This document shows positions 8,110 to 19,921 of a stretch of DNA of 35,691 bases, in pieces. The translations under genes were made by a program, and so were the position numbers. The stretch's first letter is position 1. Each line of letters begins with the position of its first letter. The stretch comes from Vibrio nigripulchritudo ATCC 27043 (GTDB lineage: Bacteria; Pseudomonadota; Gammaproteobacteria; Enterobacterales; Vibrionaceae): positions 1 through 35,691 of the forward strand of contig NZ_AFWJ01000268.1 in assembly GCF_000222685.1 (NCBI RefSeq), given 5' to 3'. The notes under the pieces are model-generated. The model saw nothing but the letters and a program-made list of their open reading frames with translations. It searched no databases and was not told where the DNA came from.

Positions 8110-11100
8110 ATGCTTCGTCAATTAAAAGCTTCGTCAGTGCTAGGGATTGCGGTTCTTCTTACTGCGTGTGGAGGCGGTGGATCTGGCTCAAACGATTCAG
8201 GTTCGTCAACTTCAGAGCAGAAAAAACAGAAGAGATTTCACAAGCCTCTAAAACCCTAACAAACGCAACTCAACATACCCCTGAAGAGCTTAAAAAAGCC
8301 GCGTACAGCTTGGTTGAGCATGGGTATGCCGGAAAATCAAATGTGGTGCAACTAAATGAAACTGTTGTAGGGCAGGCTTCAGTTGCTTCGCTATTGCCGG
8401 AATATCGTCACATTTTTAGTGATGACCAAATTCGTAATTTTCTTTCTTTAAAGGATGTCGCTGGTAAGTCATTTACCTGTGGCGTCTCTGGCTTTGTTGA
8501 TGTTCACTCTAAATGGAATGAGCAAGGCATAAGAGTTATGTCATTGGATTTCAATAATTGTGTGACTTCATCATTGCATTGGATGAAGGTTTCAGGAGTG
8601 CTGGCATTATCTTCTGAGAGTTATAAGCAAAAAAGCTATTATTTTGACGAGCTAGATATTGATGGAGTGAAAGTAACGGGGTACACCCAAATACATTCCT
8701 CTGAGTTTGATAGTGGTGGGCATGAAGATGCGATAAAAAGTCATCTTTTGTATTCTTACAAAGACGGAAGAAATATCAAGGTAGAACTTGAAGAATCGTC
8801 AATTGCTCCTAATCGCGATACACAGGCAACTTTTGGTGTTAGAGGTACGGTGTGGTTAAGCGAATCTGGGAAAGTTAAGATTTCATCCCAAGGACTAAAA
8901 TCTTCGTACAATGGCTTCTACGTTGGTTCTCTGAGCTTTAAAGCAGATACTGAAATCCAGCTTTCGTTTTCGGATAAATTCTTTACCTATAAAAAAGATT
9001 TAGACGGTGATGGCTCTTTTGAATTAGGTACGCACCTATCTAAAGTGAATGGTTTCCAGTTCGCTTTGACACAACCCGTTGATCTCTATCCACTTGACCT
9101 ATTGACACAGCCACCCGCATTTACGGGTATGCCTTCACTGCTGTCATATAATGTGAGTACAGCTAACGCCATTATTGTTGAAAGCTCGGTATTTTCAGAC
9201 CCTGATACACCAGCGGAAAATTTACAACTGAGCTATCGATGGTATATCAATGATGAGTTGGTTGAGGGAGAAATAACCAATACCCTTCCCGCCTATATGG
9301 CGGCTTATGGTGATGAAGTTAAAGTTCAATCGGTCATTTTTGATGGAACGAGTTCAATAACCAGTGAATGGGCATATGTTTTCCTTAATGACACTAAGCC
9401 AGTAATCAAAACAGAAAACCTACCCGCACAAGTTTTTGAAGGGGATGAATTGCAATTTGGCGTATCGTTGTTTGATTTAGATACAAATGGTTCAGAAAGA
9501 GTCCGTATGGAATCTGGACCCGACGGTGCCACAATCAGCAGCGATGGCGTTGTCTCTTGGACTGTACCTTCCGATTCCGACTTTTTATTTCCCGTCCAAG
9601 TTTTTGAATTTACGTTTAAGTCAGTTAGTGACCAATTCTCTGAGTATGTTTTGGAATTAAAGGTAAATAGCGGCAAGTCAGCGCCTATCGCTCGTTCTGG
9701 TGAGTATAGCCCATACAAAGACAATTCTATTGTTATCGATGATTTTGATGGTGATGGTTTAAATGAGTTCCTAACAACAGATAATGGTAGGGGGCTTTAT
9801 CTTTATAGTTATGATAATGGGCAATACAACCAAAAATGGATGTACCCTTATCAATTACCAAACAATGCTTGGATAGAGCAGGTTCACTATATAGATATTG
9901 ATAATGATCTAAAAAAAGAAATAGTAATAGTTACCTCAAAGAATATCCTTACCTTAGAAGAGCTGTCCAGTAAACCTAAGGTCGTGTATGAAGCTCCTCA
10001 GAAAATACTGAGGGCGGCATTTTCAGATACGGATGATGATGGTGTGATGGAAGTTGCCATCATACATTATGCTTGGGAAGAGAATTGGTCCAAGCTTTCT
10101 GCATTTAGTTGGAATGACTTTTCTAACCCTATAATAGCGGAGATCGATGTAGCAGGAACAACTCAGCTTGTGTATTCGAATGTTGATAATGATCAGTCAC
10201 CTGAACTTATATTAAATAGCGGTTTAGTTATTGACACCTCTACATGGGCGATTCAATGGAATTACAATGGACGATTTTCTGCAGATAGAATGATCATTGA
10301 AGATTTCAACCAAGACGGTGTGAATGAAATCGTTGGAAGAGACAATTTCAGTAACTTTTCTATTTACTCTGCCGTAACGAATACTTTAATCAGTCTCTCG
10401 TCTATTCAAAGCTTGTCTCCATGTGATTTAGAGACATCTTATTCAACGATCGGAGTGAGCGAATTGTTGGTTATGAATTGTTCATATGATGGCGTAAAAG
10501 CATTCAAATTAGAAGGTGGAACTCTTTCTCAGGTGTGGCACTTGCCTACTTCTAGCCCATATGACGCAAGTTCTCTAACTATTGGTGATTTTGATAATGA
10601 CAGTAATCTAGAGCTATTATGGGGGACTAACCACAGTTATTCACTCAGAGGTTTTGCTAGTGCGGATATTTCTGGCAACAGTGCTACGCTGAAACATACA
10701 AGTATTGTCAAGCCTTCGACAGCATTTAGATCAGTAGGGTGGGCAAACATTACACCTGTTAAAGAAGAAGCGCTGTTTTTGGTTGGTAAGTACGACAATA
10801 GTGATGTTAGAGATAAATTTACGACAGTAAGCTCTGAAGGCAAGGTCAACTTTAGCTCTGGAACAAGCTACACTAGTTATTCATTACTCAATACAGTGCA
10901 CACCGACTTTGATAGTGATGGCTATTCTGAAATCGTTATACCTAAATTTAATTATGCAGTATCACAGATAGAGCTAATCCAACTAGATGGTGAGTTGGTT
11001 AATAATTCTCCTGATGTAGCAAGAGATAACGGTGATATTATTGTGAAAGCTTCCGATTTTAACCAGGATGGAAAGAAGGAAGTTGTGTTAGCTCATGGTA

Positions 11101-11723
11101 CTGCGATGACGATATACGATGTAACGAACGATAGGACCATTGCATCTTATCAGCATTCACAGAGTGGTGAGCAAATTCGTGAATTTGAAGTGTACGATGC
11201 AATTTCTGGGTCTATTATTGTCTCACATGGACACAAGTTATCTCTTCTTAAAGTAACTGGAAGTTCAATGATCAAAAAGTCCACTTACAACCTCTCTGAT
11301 TTCGGTTGTCGAAATATTTTAGTATTTAACCACGACTCAGACAGTAGCAAGGAAATAGCGTGTTTTTCTGATCAGACAACTGGCAAGGGTAATCAGCTTT
11401 TGGTATTCGAGATTGAGGTAAATCACCTCACTCTCAAAGAAAGTTATTCTTTAAATTTTGAAATCAGTGGTGTGGCGGTTATTTCTTCGCAACCTAATGA
11501 ACAAGGCTTTATTGTCTCCACAAAGGAATACACACACTTTGTTTCGAGCGCATCTCACCTTTATTATTTGAGAAAACTTAACCACAAAGGTGATTCAATA
11601 TGGAGAAGCTCTCCGCTAATTGGTGAACCTAGTAGCCATGGTATTAAGCTACGAAATCATCCCGAAAAAGGGCTGCAAGCGCTCGTTTCCACAGAGCAAG
11701 CTATGTACCAAATCAACCCATAG
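8110..11723 (+). CDS. Large FG-GAP/VCBS-repeat lipoprotein, frameshifted near its N-terminus
   Basis: The ATG at 8110 has AAGGA five bases upstream and opens a clear lipoprotein signal: a hydrophobic stretch ending in LLTAC with Cys20, then a GS-rich linker. That frame stops at 8257-8259. The body (about 1160 residues, to TAG at 11721) is in the next frame. One extra A in the six-A run at 8221-8226 would join them as TSEQKKTEEISQASK. The body holds an N-terminal domain, Ig/cadherin-like beta domains (about nt 9110-9690), then nine D-x-[DN]-x-[DN] motifs (for example DFDGDGLNEF, DFNQDGVNEI, DFDSDGYSEI) over 9740-11340, typical of FG-GAP/VCBS beta-propellers that bind calcium. It is probably a cell-surface protein. 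The codon use is AT-rich compared with tamAB downstream. It could be a sequencing error, a phase-variable gene or a recent pseudogene. Confidence 0.75.
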
Positions 11724-11737
11724 CATTAACTATAGCG

Positions 11738-11767
11738 AAGGCGAGCCGAATGGTTCGCCTTTCTTTT
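11738..11767 (+). terminator. Intrinsic terminator after the FG-GAP lipoprotein gene
   Basis: GGCGAGCC (11740-11747), loop GAAT, GGTTCGCC (11752-11759) form an 8-bp stem with one G-T pair, followed by the T-rich TTCTTTT. It lies 16 bases after the stop at 11723 and separates the lipoprotein gene from tamA. Confidence 0.85.
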
Positions 11768-11936
11768 ATTCATCACTTGGCTACTTGATTGTTTTACTAC
11801 TTATCTCACACTCACCATACTTTTCTCTGTAATTAGAGCCAATATCAGTTTCCACTGTTTAAGACTAGGTAGGGGACGCAATTTCTGATAGCTTTGAGCG
11901 GTCTTGAGAAAAAGGTTGTACATTGCGCTGTCAGAT

Positions 11937-13652
11937 ATGAAGAAGATACAAGTTTCGCACCTCATTGGGTGTGGTTTGCTTACCATTGGAATGCCCGCTC
12001 TTGCTTTCGATCTAGAAATAGAGGGCTTAAAAGGAGAACTGGACACCAATGTGTCTGCTTATCTGTCGGCGATTGACCCAAGTGAATATTCCACTTCGCT
12101 GCGCTTTCAGTCGCGCCTAGAAGACAACATTATCAAAGCGTTAAAGGCGCTTGGACACTATCAACCCGAGATCAGTTTTGTGGCGGCGGAAGACGGTCAG
12201 TCACTCACTGTGAACGTCGATCCTGGTCCTCTTGTCACCATTCGAATCAGTGATCTTGTTATCTCAGGAGAAGCCGCGACCGACCCGGATTTCATCAAGT
12301 TACGAGAAGGTTCTAAGCTCGGTGTTGGAGATCCACTGAACCACGCAAATTACGAAGCCTATAAATCCAGCTTAAGAAATCTGGCATTAAGAAAGGGCTA
12401 TTTTGATGGTGAATTTGGGCAAACCAAACTTGAAGTTGCGCCAGAGCATAAACAGGCATTCGTCACGATAGAATTTGATAGCGGTCAGCGCTACTACTTT
12501 GGCGATGTGCAAATCTTTGGTAGCCAGATCCGAGAAAGCCGGGTGAAATCACTTGTGCCATTTGAAGCAGGCGAACCCTATCTGGCGTCTAAAATTGGCG
12601 AGCTTAACCAGAGTCTTTCTAATACCGAATGGTTCTCTTCGGTGCATGTCGAGCCCGAATTAAGTTACATCGGAAAGCAGCGTGAGCTGCCGATGAACAT
12701 TAACCTTGCCCCACAGTCCGAAAACCAAATCGAAACTGGATTGGGTTATTCCACCGACATCGGCTTTCGTGGCAAGTTGAGCTGGAAAAAGCCTTGGCTG
12801 AACGATCGTGGTCATAGCCTGCACAGCAGCTTGTCTCTGTCTTTGCCTGAACAGGCGATCACCGCTAGCTATAAAATTCCATTGGAAGATGTACTGCGCG
12901 AGTACTATGAAATCCAGTACGGGATGAAACGTACCGATAAGGACGAAACTAAAAGTTTAGAGCACAACTTAGCGGTGAAGCGCCACTGGAAGCTGGATTC
13001 CGGCTGGCAGAGAACCGCGTCGATACGCTTTTTGTACGATGATTCGGAAGAGCGTGGTGAATCGAGAATTTCCAAATTTGTGTTACCGGGCTTTACCTTT
13101 AGTAGAGCACGAGTGCGCGGTGGCGCTATGCCTATGTGGGGAGACAAGCATCTCCTGACCGTAGAGGCAGGTAATGAAAGTTTACTCTCGGACACGGGTA
13201 TTTTGAGGTTACAAGGCAGAACCGCCATTGTACGAAGCATTGGAGAAAATCACCGCGGCTTAGCACGCTTTGATGCTGGTGGCGTATTTGCCGGCGATTT
13301 TGACAAAGTACCGCGTTCACTCAGGTTCTTCGCGGGTGGTGACAACAGCATTCGTGGTTATGGTTACGAAGATATCCCAGCTACCCAACCAGAAGACAAA
13401 TTCAGTGGTGGTAAATACTTAGCGGTCAGCAGTCTGGAATACCAGTATCGGGTATACGGCAACTGGTGGCTGGCAGCCTTCGTTGACTACGGTGATGCAT
13501 GGACGGATAAACCCGACTGGAAAACCGGTGTAGGTGTGGGCGTTCGGTGGGCATCACCAGTCGGTCCCATTCGTTTAGATTTCGCTAAGGGGTTAAACCA
13601 AGAGTCTGGTGACCAATTTAAGATTCACTTTACGTTGGGACCTGAGCTATGA
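11937..13652 (+). CDS. tamA: TamA, Omp85-family outer-membrane translocation/assembly protein
   Basis: 571 residues from the ATG at 11937 (E. coli TamA has 577). This start gives a clean signal peptide, MKKIQVSHLIGCGLLTIGMP then ALA before FDLEIEG; an in-frame TTG at 11904 would bury it. Three POTRA-type repeats occupy about residues 22-250, and a 16-strand Omp85 barrel follows. The barrel contains the family signature RFFAGGDNSIRGY at about residue 462, and the chain ends in an outer-membrane strand (FKIHFTLGPEL). With TamB it forms the envelope-spanning TAM complex, implicated in outer-membrane protein insertion and phospholipid transport. Its TGA overlaps the tamB ATG by four bases (ATGA), so the two are translationally coupled. 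Confidence 0.95.
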   Translation: MKKIQVSHLIGCGLLTIGMPALAFDLEIEGLKGELDTNVSAYLSAIDPSEYSTSLRFQSRLEDNIIKALKALGHYQPEISFVAAEDGQSLTVNVDPGPLVTIRISDLVISGEAATDPDFIKLREGSKLGVGDPLNHANYEAYKSSLRNLALRKGYFDGEFGQTKLEVAPEHKQAFVTIEFDSGQRYYFGDVQIFGSQIRESRVKSLVPFEAGEPYLASKIGELNQSLSNTEWFSSVHVEPELSYIGKQRELPMNINLAPQSENQIETGLGYSTDIGFRGKLSWKKPWLNDRGHSLHSSLSLSLPEQAITASYKIPLEDVLREYYEIQYGMKRTDKDETKSLEHNLAVKRHWKLDSGWQRTASIRFLYDDSEERGESRISKFVLPGFTFSRARVRGGAMPMWGDKHLLTVEAGNESLLSDTGILRLQGRTAIVRSIGENHRGLARFDAGGVFAGDFDKVPRSLRFFAGGDNSIRGYGYEDIPATQPEDKFSGGKYLAVSSLEYQYRVYGNWWLAAFVDYGDAWTDKPDWKTGVGVGVRWASPVGPIRLDFAKGLNQESGDQFKIHFTLGPEL

Positions 13653-16600
13653 CCCGTACCGTTGCTAAATGGCTGGTGCGTCTGGCCTTGTTCATCCCTT
13701 GTCTGATCTTAGTGATTTTACTTTTGCTGGGCGCGTTGTTGTTCACTCAGCCCGGTCTCAGTCTGGCTATGTGGGGAGCGCAAAAAGCGTTGCCACAACT
13801 GAGTGTCGGTGAATCCGAAGGTGCCATTCTTACAGACATTGTGTTGAAAGATGTGTCCTTCACCGACCCAGATTTATTCATTGATTTAAAAGCCAAGCGT
13901 GTTCAGCTTGATTTAGATGCCGAGTGTCTGTTTGAACCGCGTGTCTGTATTGAAAACCTGATTCTGGAATCTCTCACCTTTGTATTGACGGATACTGCCC
14001 CGTCGGAAGAAGAGCCAGCACCTTTAGAGCCTGTGACTGAAATCAAACTGCCGGTTCCTGTCTCTGTCAGCAATATTCAGCTTAATAACATTGCTCTGGA
14101 TGTACTTGGAAATCAGGTGCAGTGGGATACTTTTTCGACCGCTATTACGATGGAAGGGCGAGAACTGACCCTGCACCCCACTCAATGGAATAACATTGAT
14201 ATTACGCTGGCAGAATCTGAAGAGCCCTCAGCCCAAAAAGAGTCCTCAGCGAAAGACTCACCTAAGCCAGCGCAGGATATTGAACTACCAGAAGTGCTTA
14301 TTCCTCTGGATGTGGTTATTGAAGGCTTTGATGTCCGGGACTTTACATTGAATGGTGGCTCTCCAGTTAAAATTCATCATTTAGGGCTACAAGCCAAAGC
14401 AGGAGACCATAATGTCGAGATCGAAAAACTGGAACTCGATATGCCAGAAGTCACTGCCAAAGCCAGCACCCAAGTTGAGCTTAAAGGGGATTACCTGCTG
14501 CCAAGCTTAGCACTGGATGCCACGCTCAATCAGACAGATTTAAAAGGTCAGACGCTTAAGTTAAGTGCAAATGGCAGTGTCGCAAACCTCAACCTAAATG
14601 CGGATCTCGGTGGTGTTGTAAAAGCGCACTTGGAAGGCAAGCTGGAGCCGCTAAAAGCAATTCTTCCGTTTGATGTGTCTTTGACAGATGGCGAAGTACA
14701 GTGGCCACTCACTGGCGAAGCGGATTATCAGTCTGATATCACTAGTATCGATTTGAAAGGCAACTTAGACGGCTTCGATCTAGCCGTAGCCCTGAAAGCA
14801 AAAGGCAAAGAGATCCCTGATGTAGCGCTCGATACCGCAGCAAAAGGCACGCTTCAAAACATCAAGGTTCATTCTCTTGTGTTGAACACTTTAGGCGGTC
14901 GGGTGTCCGGTCAGGTAGAAGCAGATTGGTCTGACTTAGTGAAATGGAATACTACGCTGGGTTTAGACAGTATTCAGCCGGGTCTGCAATGGCCAGAAGC
15001 CGAAGGCAATATCAGCGGAACCATTACGACCAACGGTCAGCTTACCAAGGCAGGCGGCTGGCAAGTCAGCGTGCCATTGCTGGCTATTCAGGGGCTGATT
15101 CGTGAATATCCGCTTTATATCAACGGTCAGTTGGATGCCGCTGACGTCAACATGAGTGGTGAGCCTAGCATTAAGACAGAAGGGCTTGAGCTGTCGCACG
15201 GTCCTAATAACTTGTTTGTATCGGGTTCTCTCGACAAACAGTGGGGGCTGGATGTCGAGCTGAACTTCCCAGAATTTGTTAAATCTATTCCTGACTTACG
15301 TGGTCATATGCATGGCGACGTGAAGCTTAGAGGTGAGTTCAAAGAGCCGCAGGTCAAAGTCGATTTAAGTGTGAATGACGTGGAATGGAAAGATGAAGCG
15401 TCGGTGAAGTCGGTCGCTCTATCTGGTGACATTTCACCTCTGCCTGCACCAAAAGGCGATTTGTCACTGGTGGTAAAAGATGTACAGGCACAAGACCAGT
15501 ACATCGATAGTGTCGATTTGCAATTTTCGGGGACTCAGGAAGACCATCAGTTAACGCTGGATGTGCTGTCTGATCTGGTGTCCACCAGTTTGAAGATTGT
15601 CGGAGGATTAACCGAAAAACCAGAAATGGTCTGGAATGGAGAGCTGCAACGTGCAGACATTTCTTCTGAGCAAGGCACCTGGACATTGGAAAACACTGCT
15701 AAGCTCGGGTTCAACATGGCGAAAAACATAGCCACTGTACAAGCGCATTGCTGGCGACAGCAAGATGCGCAGCTTTGTGTTACCCAAGACATAGAGGCGG
15801 GTGAAAGTGGTGAAGCCAACATCGCGATTAAGAAATTTAACTTCGACCAGATCAAACGTTTTATTCCAGAAGAAACTGACCTGAAAGGCGAAGTTAACGC
15901 CACAGCCTGGGCTCGCTGGAAACCTGATGCAAAACCAGAAGTGAAGCTGTCGGTAAAACTGCCGGAAGGTAAAGTCACACAGACTCTAGAAGCGCCAATC
16001 ACGGTGGGGTGGAATGGCATCACTCTGGATGCAGAATTGAAAAACGACCAGCTGACCAGCCAGTGGAACTTAGACCTGACGGACAACGGGCAGCTTACCG
16101 GGCAGGCTGACATCAGCAATGTTCAGTCAGACAAGCAAACCATTGATGGCAAGCTGGCAATATCCGACATTCATCTGGACATGTTAAAGCCTCTGTTGGG
16201 TGAGTTCAGTAAGGTGAATGCCAATATTCATTCCGATTTGGCGTTTAAAGGTCCTTTGCTGCACCCCAAACTTTACGGCGATTTCTCTATCGACAAGCTG
16301 CTTGCTAAAGGGGAAATCACTCCAGTAGACGTAAATGATGGTCAGATAGTTGCTACGTTTGATGGTTATGGTGCAGTGCTTAAATCTCAGATTCATACCC
16401 CAGATGGCACTCTGAATCTGGAAGGTGACGGTAATTGGGCAGATCTGAAGAAATGGCGGGCAAACCTGGCCGTATTTGCTGACGAATTAAACGTGAAACT
16501 GCCACCGATGGTTCACATTAAAGCGAAGCCGGACCTCAAGATCTCCGCTACGCCAGAGCTGGCAAAAATAGAAGGGGATATCTACCTTCCATGGGGTCGG

Positions 16601-17413
16601 ATTGAGGTTGAAGAGTTACCACCGAGTGCGATTGGGGTTTCAAGCGATGAAGTACTGCTGGATCAGGACTTCAAACCTATCGAAGACAAAAAGCCGTTAC
16701 CGATGAATATTCAGACCAACGTAAATATCAAAATTGGTGACGATTTTGGTCTGACGGCATTTGGTCTGGTTGGCAAACTAAAAGGCGATCTGAAAGTATC
16801 GCAGCGCGACAAAGGACCGTTTGTTGTTGGCGAAGTCAACATTCTGGATGGTTCTTTCCGCTCGTTTGGGCAGGATCTGGTTATCCAGACGGGTAAGATC
16901 CTGATGAACGGACCGGTCGACCAGCCGTATGTGGTGATTACCGCGATCCGAAATCCAGACAATATTCAGGACGATGTGACGGCGGGTATTCGTGTAGATG
17001 GTCCGGCTGACGATCCCAATGTCACCATATTTTCAGAACCGGCAATGCCACAGGCGAATGCACTTTCTTACCTGATGCGTGGTCGGGATATTGATGCTGA
17101 GGCAGGTGGTAACCTGATGACCACAACGCTGATTGGATTAAGCCTAGCGAAGAGCGGAAAAGTGGTCGGGGAGATCGGTCAGGCGTTTGGGGTTCAGGAT
17201 TTACAACTGGATACAGCCGGTTCTGGTGATGATTCTCAAGTAACTGTGAGTGGTTACATATTACCCGGCTTGAAAGTCACCTACGGAGTGGGTATTTTTA
17301 ACTCACTTGGTGAGTTCACGGTGCGGTATCGTTTGATGCAGGACTTGTATGTCGAAGCCGTGTCAGGCTTGAACAGCGCGGTGGACTTGATTTACCAGTT
17401 TGAATTTAATTAG
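13649..17413 (+). CDS. tamB: TamB, AsmA-like inner-membrane partner of TamA
   Basis: 1254 residues, close to E. coli TamB (1259). One N-terminal signal anchor (about residues 9-33, LALFIPCLILVILLLLGALL) holds it in the inner membrane. The remainder is a long run of amphipathic beta repeats of the AsmA/TamB type, predicted to form a hydrophobic groove across the periplasm. The C-terminal DUF490 domain (about 880-1254) includes GRIEVEELPPSAIGVSSDEV and the conserved end DLYVEAVSGLNSAVDLIYQF. It starts inside the tamA stop (ATGA). A 70-residue proline/serine/glutamate-rich stretch (about 113-210) contains the linker SEEPSAQKESSAKDSPKPAQ, a likely flexible insert. Confidence 0.95.
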   Translation: MTRTVAKWLVRLALFIPCLILVILLLLGALLFTQPGLSLAMWGAQKALPQLSVGESEGAILTDIVLKDVSFTDPDLFIDLKAKRVQLDLDAECLFEPRVCIENLILESLTFVLTDTAPSEEEPAPLEPVTEIKLPVPVSVSNIQLNNIALDVLGNQVQWDTFSTAITMEGRELTLHPTQWNNIDITLAESEEPSAQKESSAKDSPKPAQDIELPEVLIPLDVVIEGFDVRDFTLNGGSPVKIHHLGLQAKAGDHNVEIEKLELDMPEVTAKASTQVELKGDYLLPSLALDATLNQTDLKGQTLKLSANGSVANLNLNADLGGVVKAHLEGKLEPLKAILPFDVSLTDGEVQWPLTGEADYQSDITSIDLKGNLDGFDLAVALKAKGKEIPDVALDTAAKGTLQNIKVHSLVLNTLGGRVSGQVEADWSDLVKWNTTLGLDSIQPGLQWPEAEGNISGTITTNGQLTKAGGWQVSVPLLAIQGLIREYPLYINGQLDAADVNMSGEPSIKTEGLELSHGPNNLFVSGSLDKQWGLDVELNFPEFVKSIPDLRGHMHGDVKLRGEFKEPQVKVDLSVNDVEWKDEASVKSVALSGDISPLPAPKGDLSLVVKDVQAQDQYIDSVDLQFSGTQEDHQLTLDVLSDLVSTSLKIVGGLTEKPEMVWNGELQRADISSEQGTWTLENTAKLGFNMAKNIATVQAHCWRQQDAQLCVTQDIEAGESGEANIAIKKFNFDQIKRFIPEETDLKGEVNATAWARWKPDAKPEVKLSVKLPEGKVTQTLEAPITVGWNGITLDAELKNDQLTSQWNLDLTDNGQLTGQADISNVQSDKQTIDGKLAISDIHLDMLKPLLGEFSKVNANIHSDLAFKGPLLHPKLYGDFSIDKLLAKGEITPVDVNDGQIVATFDGYGAVLKSQIHTPDGTLNLEGDGNWADLKKWRANLAVFADELNVKLPPMVHIKAKPDLKISATPELAKIEGDIYLPWGRIEVEELPPSAIGVSSDEVLLDQDFKPIEDKKPLPMNIQTNVNIKIGDDFGLTAFGLVGKLKGDLKVSQRDKGPFVVGEVNILDGSFRSFGQDLVIQTGKILMNGPVDQPYVVITAIRNPDNIQDDVTAGIRVDGPADDPNVTIFSEPAMPQANALSYLMRGRDIDAEAGGNLMTTTLIGLSLAKSGKVVGEIGQAFGVQDLQLDTAGSGDDSQVTVSGYILPGLKVTYGVGIFNSLGEFTVRYRLMQDLYVEAVSGLNSAVDLIYQFEFN

Positions 17414-17442
17414 ATTCAGGTGCTGAATCGATGGAGAGCGCA

Positions 17443-17790
17443 ATGGAACAGCTTGTGTTTGTATATGGGACGTTACGGCAGGGCGAAGAAAACCACCACT
17501 TTCTGGAAGGCTGTGAGCTGGTAGCGCAGTACCGTACAGGTCCGGATTTCGAGCTTTTCGACTTAGGCCATTACCCGGGGATGGTACAGGGACAGCAGGA
17601 AATCTGCGGCGAGATTTATCGCATTAACGCGCACACGCTCGCAAAACTGGATCATCTTGAAGACGTGCCCTACGAATACCGCCGTGAAAAAATCTCCACG
17701 CCATTTGGTGAAGCTTGGGTCTATCTGTATCAGGATGGCAGCAAGCTGTCAGAGCCGATTGATTCAGGCGACTGGTGCCAAAGGTTTTAG
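17443..17790 (+). CDS. ytfP: YtfP-type gamma-glutamylcyclotransferase-like protein
   Basis: 115 residues from the ATG at 17443, which has GGAGAG four bases upstream; the in-frame ATG at 17431 lacks a site. The GGCT fold motif VYGTLRQG lies at residues 7-14 and the expected catalytic glutamate is E73 in KLDHLEDVPYEY. Members of this fold release 5-oxoproline from gamma-glutamyl compounds, but the substrate of YtfP itself is not established. It is third in the tamA-tamB-ytfP operon, 29 bases after tamB, the same order as in E. coli, and is closed by a strong terminator. Confidence 0.9.
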   Translation: MEQLVFVYGTLRQGEENHHFLEGCELVAQYRTGPDFELFDLGHYPGMVQGQQEICGEIYRINAHTLAKLDHLEDVPYEYRREKISTPFGEAWVYLYQDGSKLSEPIDSGDWCQRF

Positions 17791-17791
17791 C

Positions 17792-17822
17792 AAAAGCCCG
17801 TCTCAAAGTGAGACGGGCTTTT
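17792..17822. terminator. Bidirectional terminator between ytfP and ppa
   Basis: A perfect 14-bp inverted repeat: AAAAGCCCGTCTCA (17792-17805) and TGAGACGGGCTTTT (17809-17822), with a 3-base loop. The A and T tracts at the ends make it work in both directions. It sits between the convergent ytfP and ppa genes. Confidence 0.95.
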
Positions 17823-17835
17823 GCTATTCGGAGAG

Positions 17836-18363
17836 TTATTTCTGTGCGCGCTCGTAAGATGTCAGGATTTCCTCACGTGCCGCAGCGGCATCGGCCCAGC
17901 CATCTACTTTCACCCACTTTCCAGCTTCAAGCTCTTTGTAACGCTCAAAGAAGTGCGTAATTTGTGCCTTCAAGAGTTCAGGAATGTCATTAACGTCCTG
18001 AATGTGGTCGTATTCTTTGGAAAGTTTGCTGTGAGGAACGGCAACCACTTTTGCATCTTCACCGGACTCATCCGTCATTTTCAATACACCGACCGGACGG
18101 CAGCGAATAACAGAACCCGGCATAAGCGGATGCGGAGTCGGAACCAGTACATCGACCGGATCGCCGTCTAACGAAAGTGTGTGGTTCACGTAGCCGTAAT
18201 TACATGGGTAAAACATGGGAGCAGACATAAAGCGGTCAACAAATACCGCGCCAGAATCCTTGTCTACTTCATATTTAATGGGGTCTGCATTTGCTGGGAT
18301 TTCAATCACAACATAGATGTCATCAGGCAGAGACTTACCTGCAGGTACATTATTTAAACTCAT
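17836..18363 (-). CDS. ppa: Inorganic pyrophosphatase
   Basis: 175 residues, one fewer than the E. coli enzyme. It hydrolyses pyrophosphate to two phosphates in the cytosol and so pulls biosynthetic reactions forward. The family signature DGDPVDVLV is at 66-74, with metal-binding D66, D68 and D71; the upstream [16 protein letters not shown] (20-35) and YPCNYGYV (52-59) are the other active-site segments. The ATG at 18363 has GGAA upstream. It is convergent with ytfP and shares its terminator. Confidence 0.97.
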   Translation of the reverse strand: MSLNNVPAGKSLPDDIYVVIEIPANADPIKYEVDKDSGAVFVDRFMSAPMFYPCNYGYVNHTLSLDGDPVDVLVPTPHPLMPGSVIRCRPVGVLKMTDESGEDAKVVAVPHSKLSKEYDHIQDVNDIPELLKAQITHFFERYKELEAGKWVKVDGWADAAAAREEILTSYERAQK

Positions 18364-18522
18364 TACTGATTTCCTTTACGAATGAATTCTACTCAATTTA
18401 GCTTAAGCGAATTTTTACCGTCCGGCTATTCAACTTTAGGCGATCTGGGTGGAGATGATATCGATGAGAAAGCAGCGAAAGAGAAAACAACAGAAGAGAA
18501 AATAGCAAAGGTCAATCAGATG

Positions 18523-18546
18523 CCCCTGCTCAGGTCTGAGCAGGGG
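18523..18546 (-). terminator. Strong hairpin after fbp
   Basis: CCCCTGCTCA (18523-18532) and TGAGCAGGGG (18537-18546) form a perfect 10-bp stem with a 4-base loop, eight bases beyond the fbp stop. There is no T-run on either strand (the minus strand continues CATCTGATTG), so it may protect the fbp mRNA 3' end rather than end transcription by itself. Confidence 0.5.
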
Positions 18547-18553
18547 AAGGGGA

Positions 18554-19921
<1,368 letters not shown>

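Noticed and set aside
8106-8220. TTG start of the long lipoprotein frame at 8106
   Set aside because: The peptide in this frame lacks any export signal, whereas the ATG at 8110 in the next frame gives a perfect lipoprotein signal. The frameshift is the better reading.
15547-16119. 190-residue minus-strand frame within tamB
   Set aside because: It is antisense to a conserved core gene that is continuous and of normal length; composition mirrors tamB codons.
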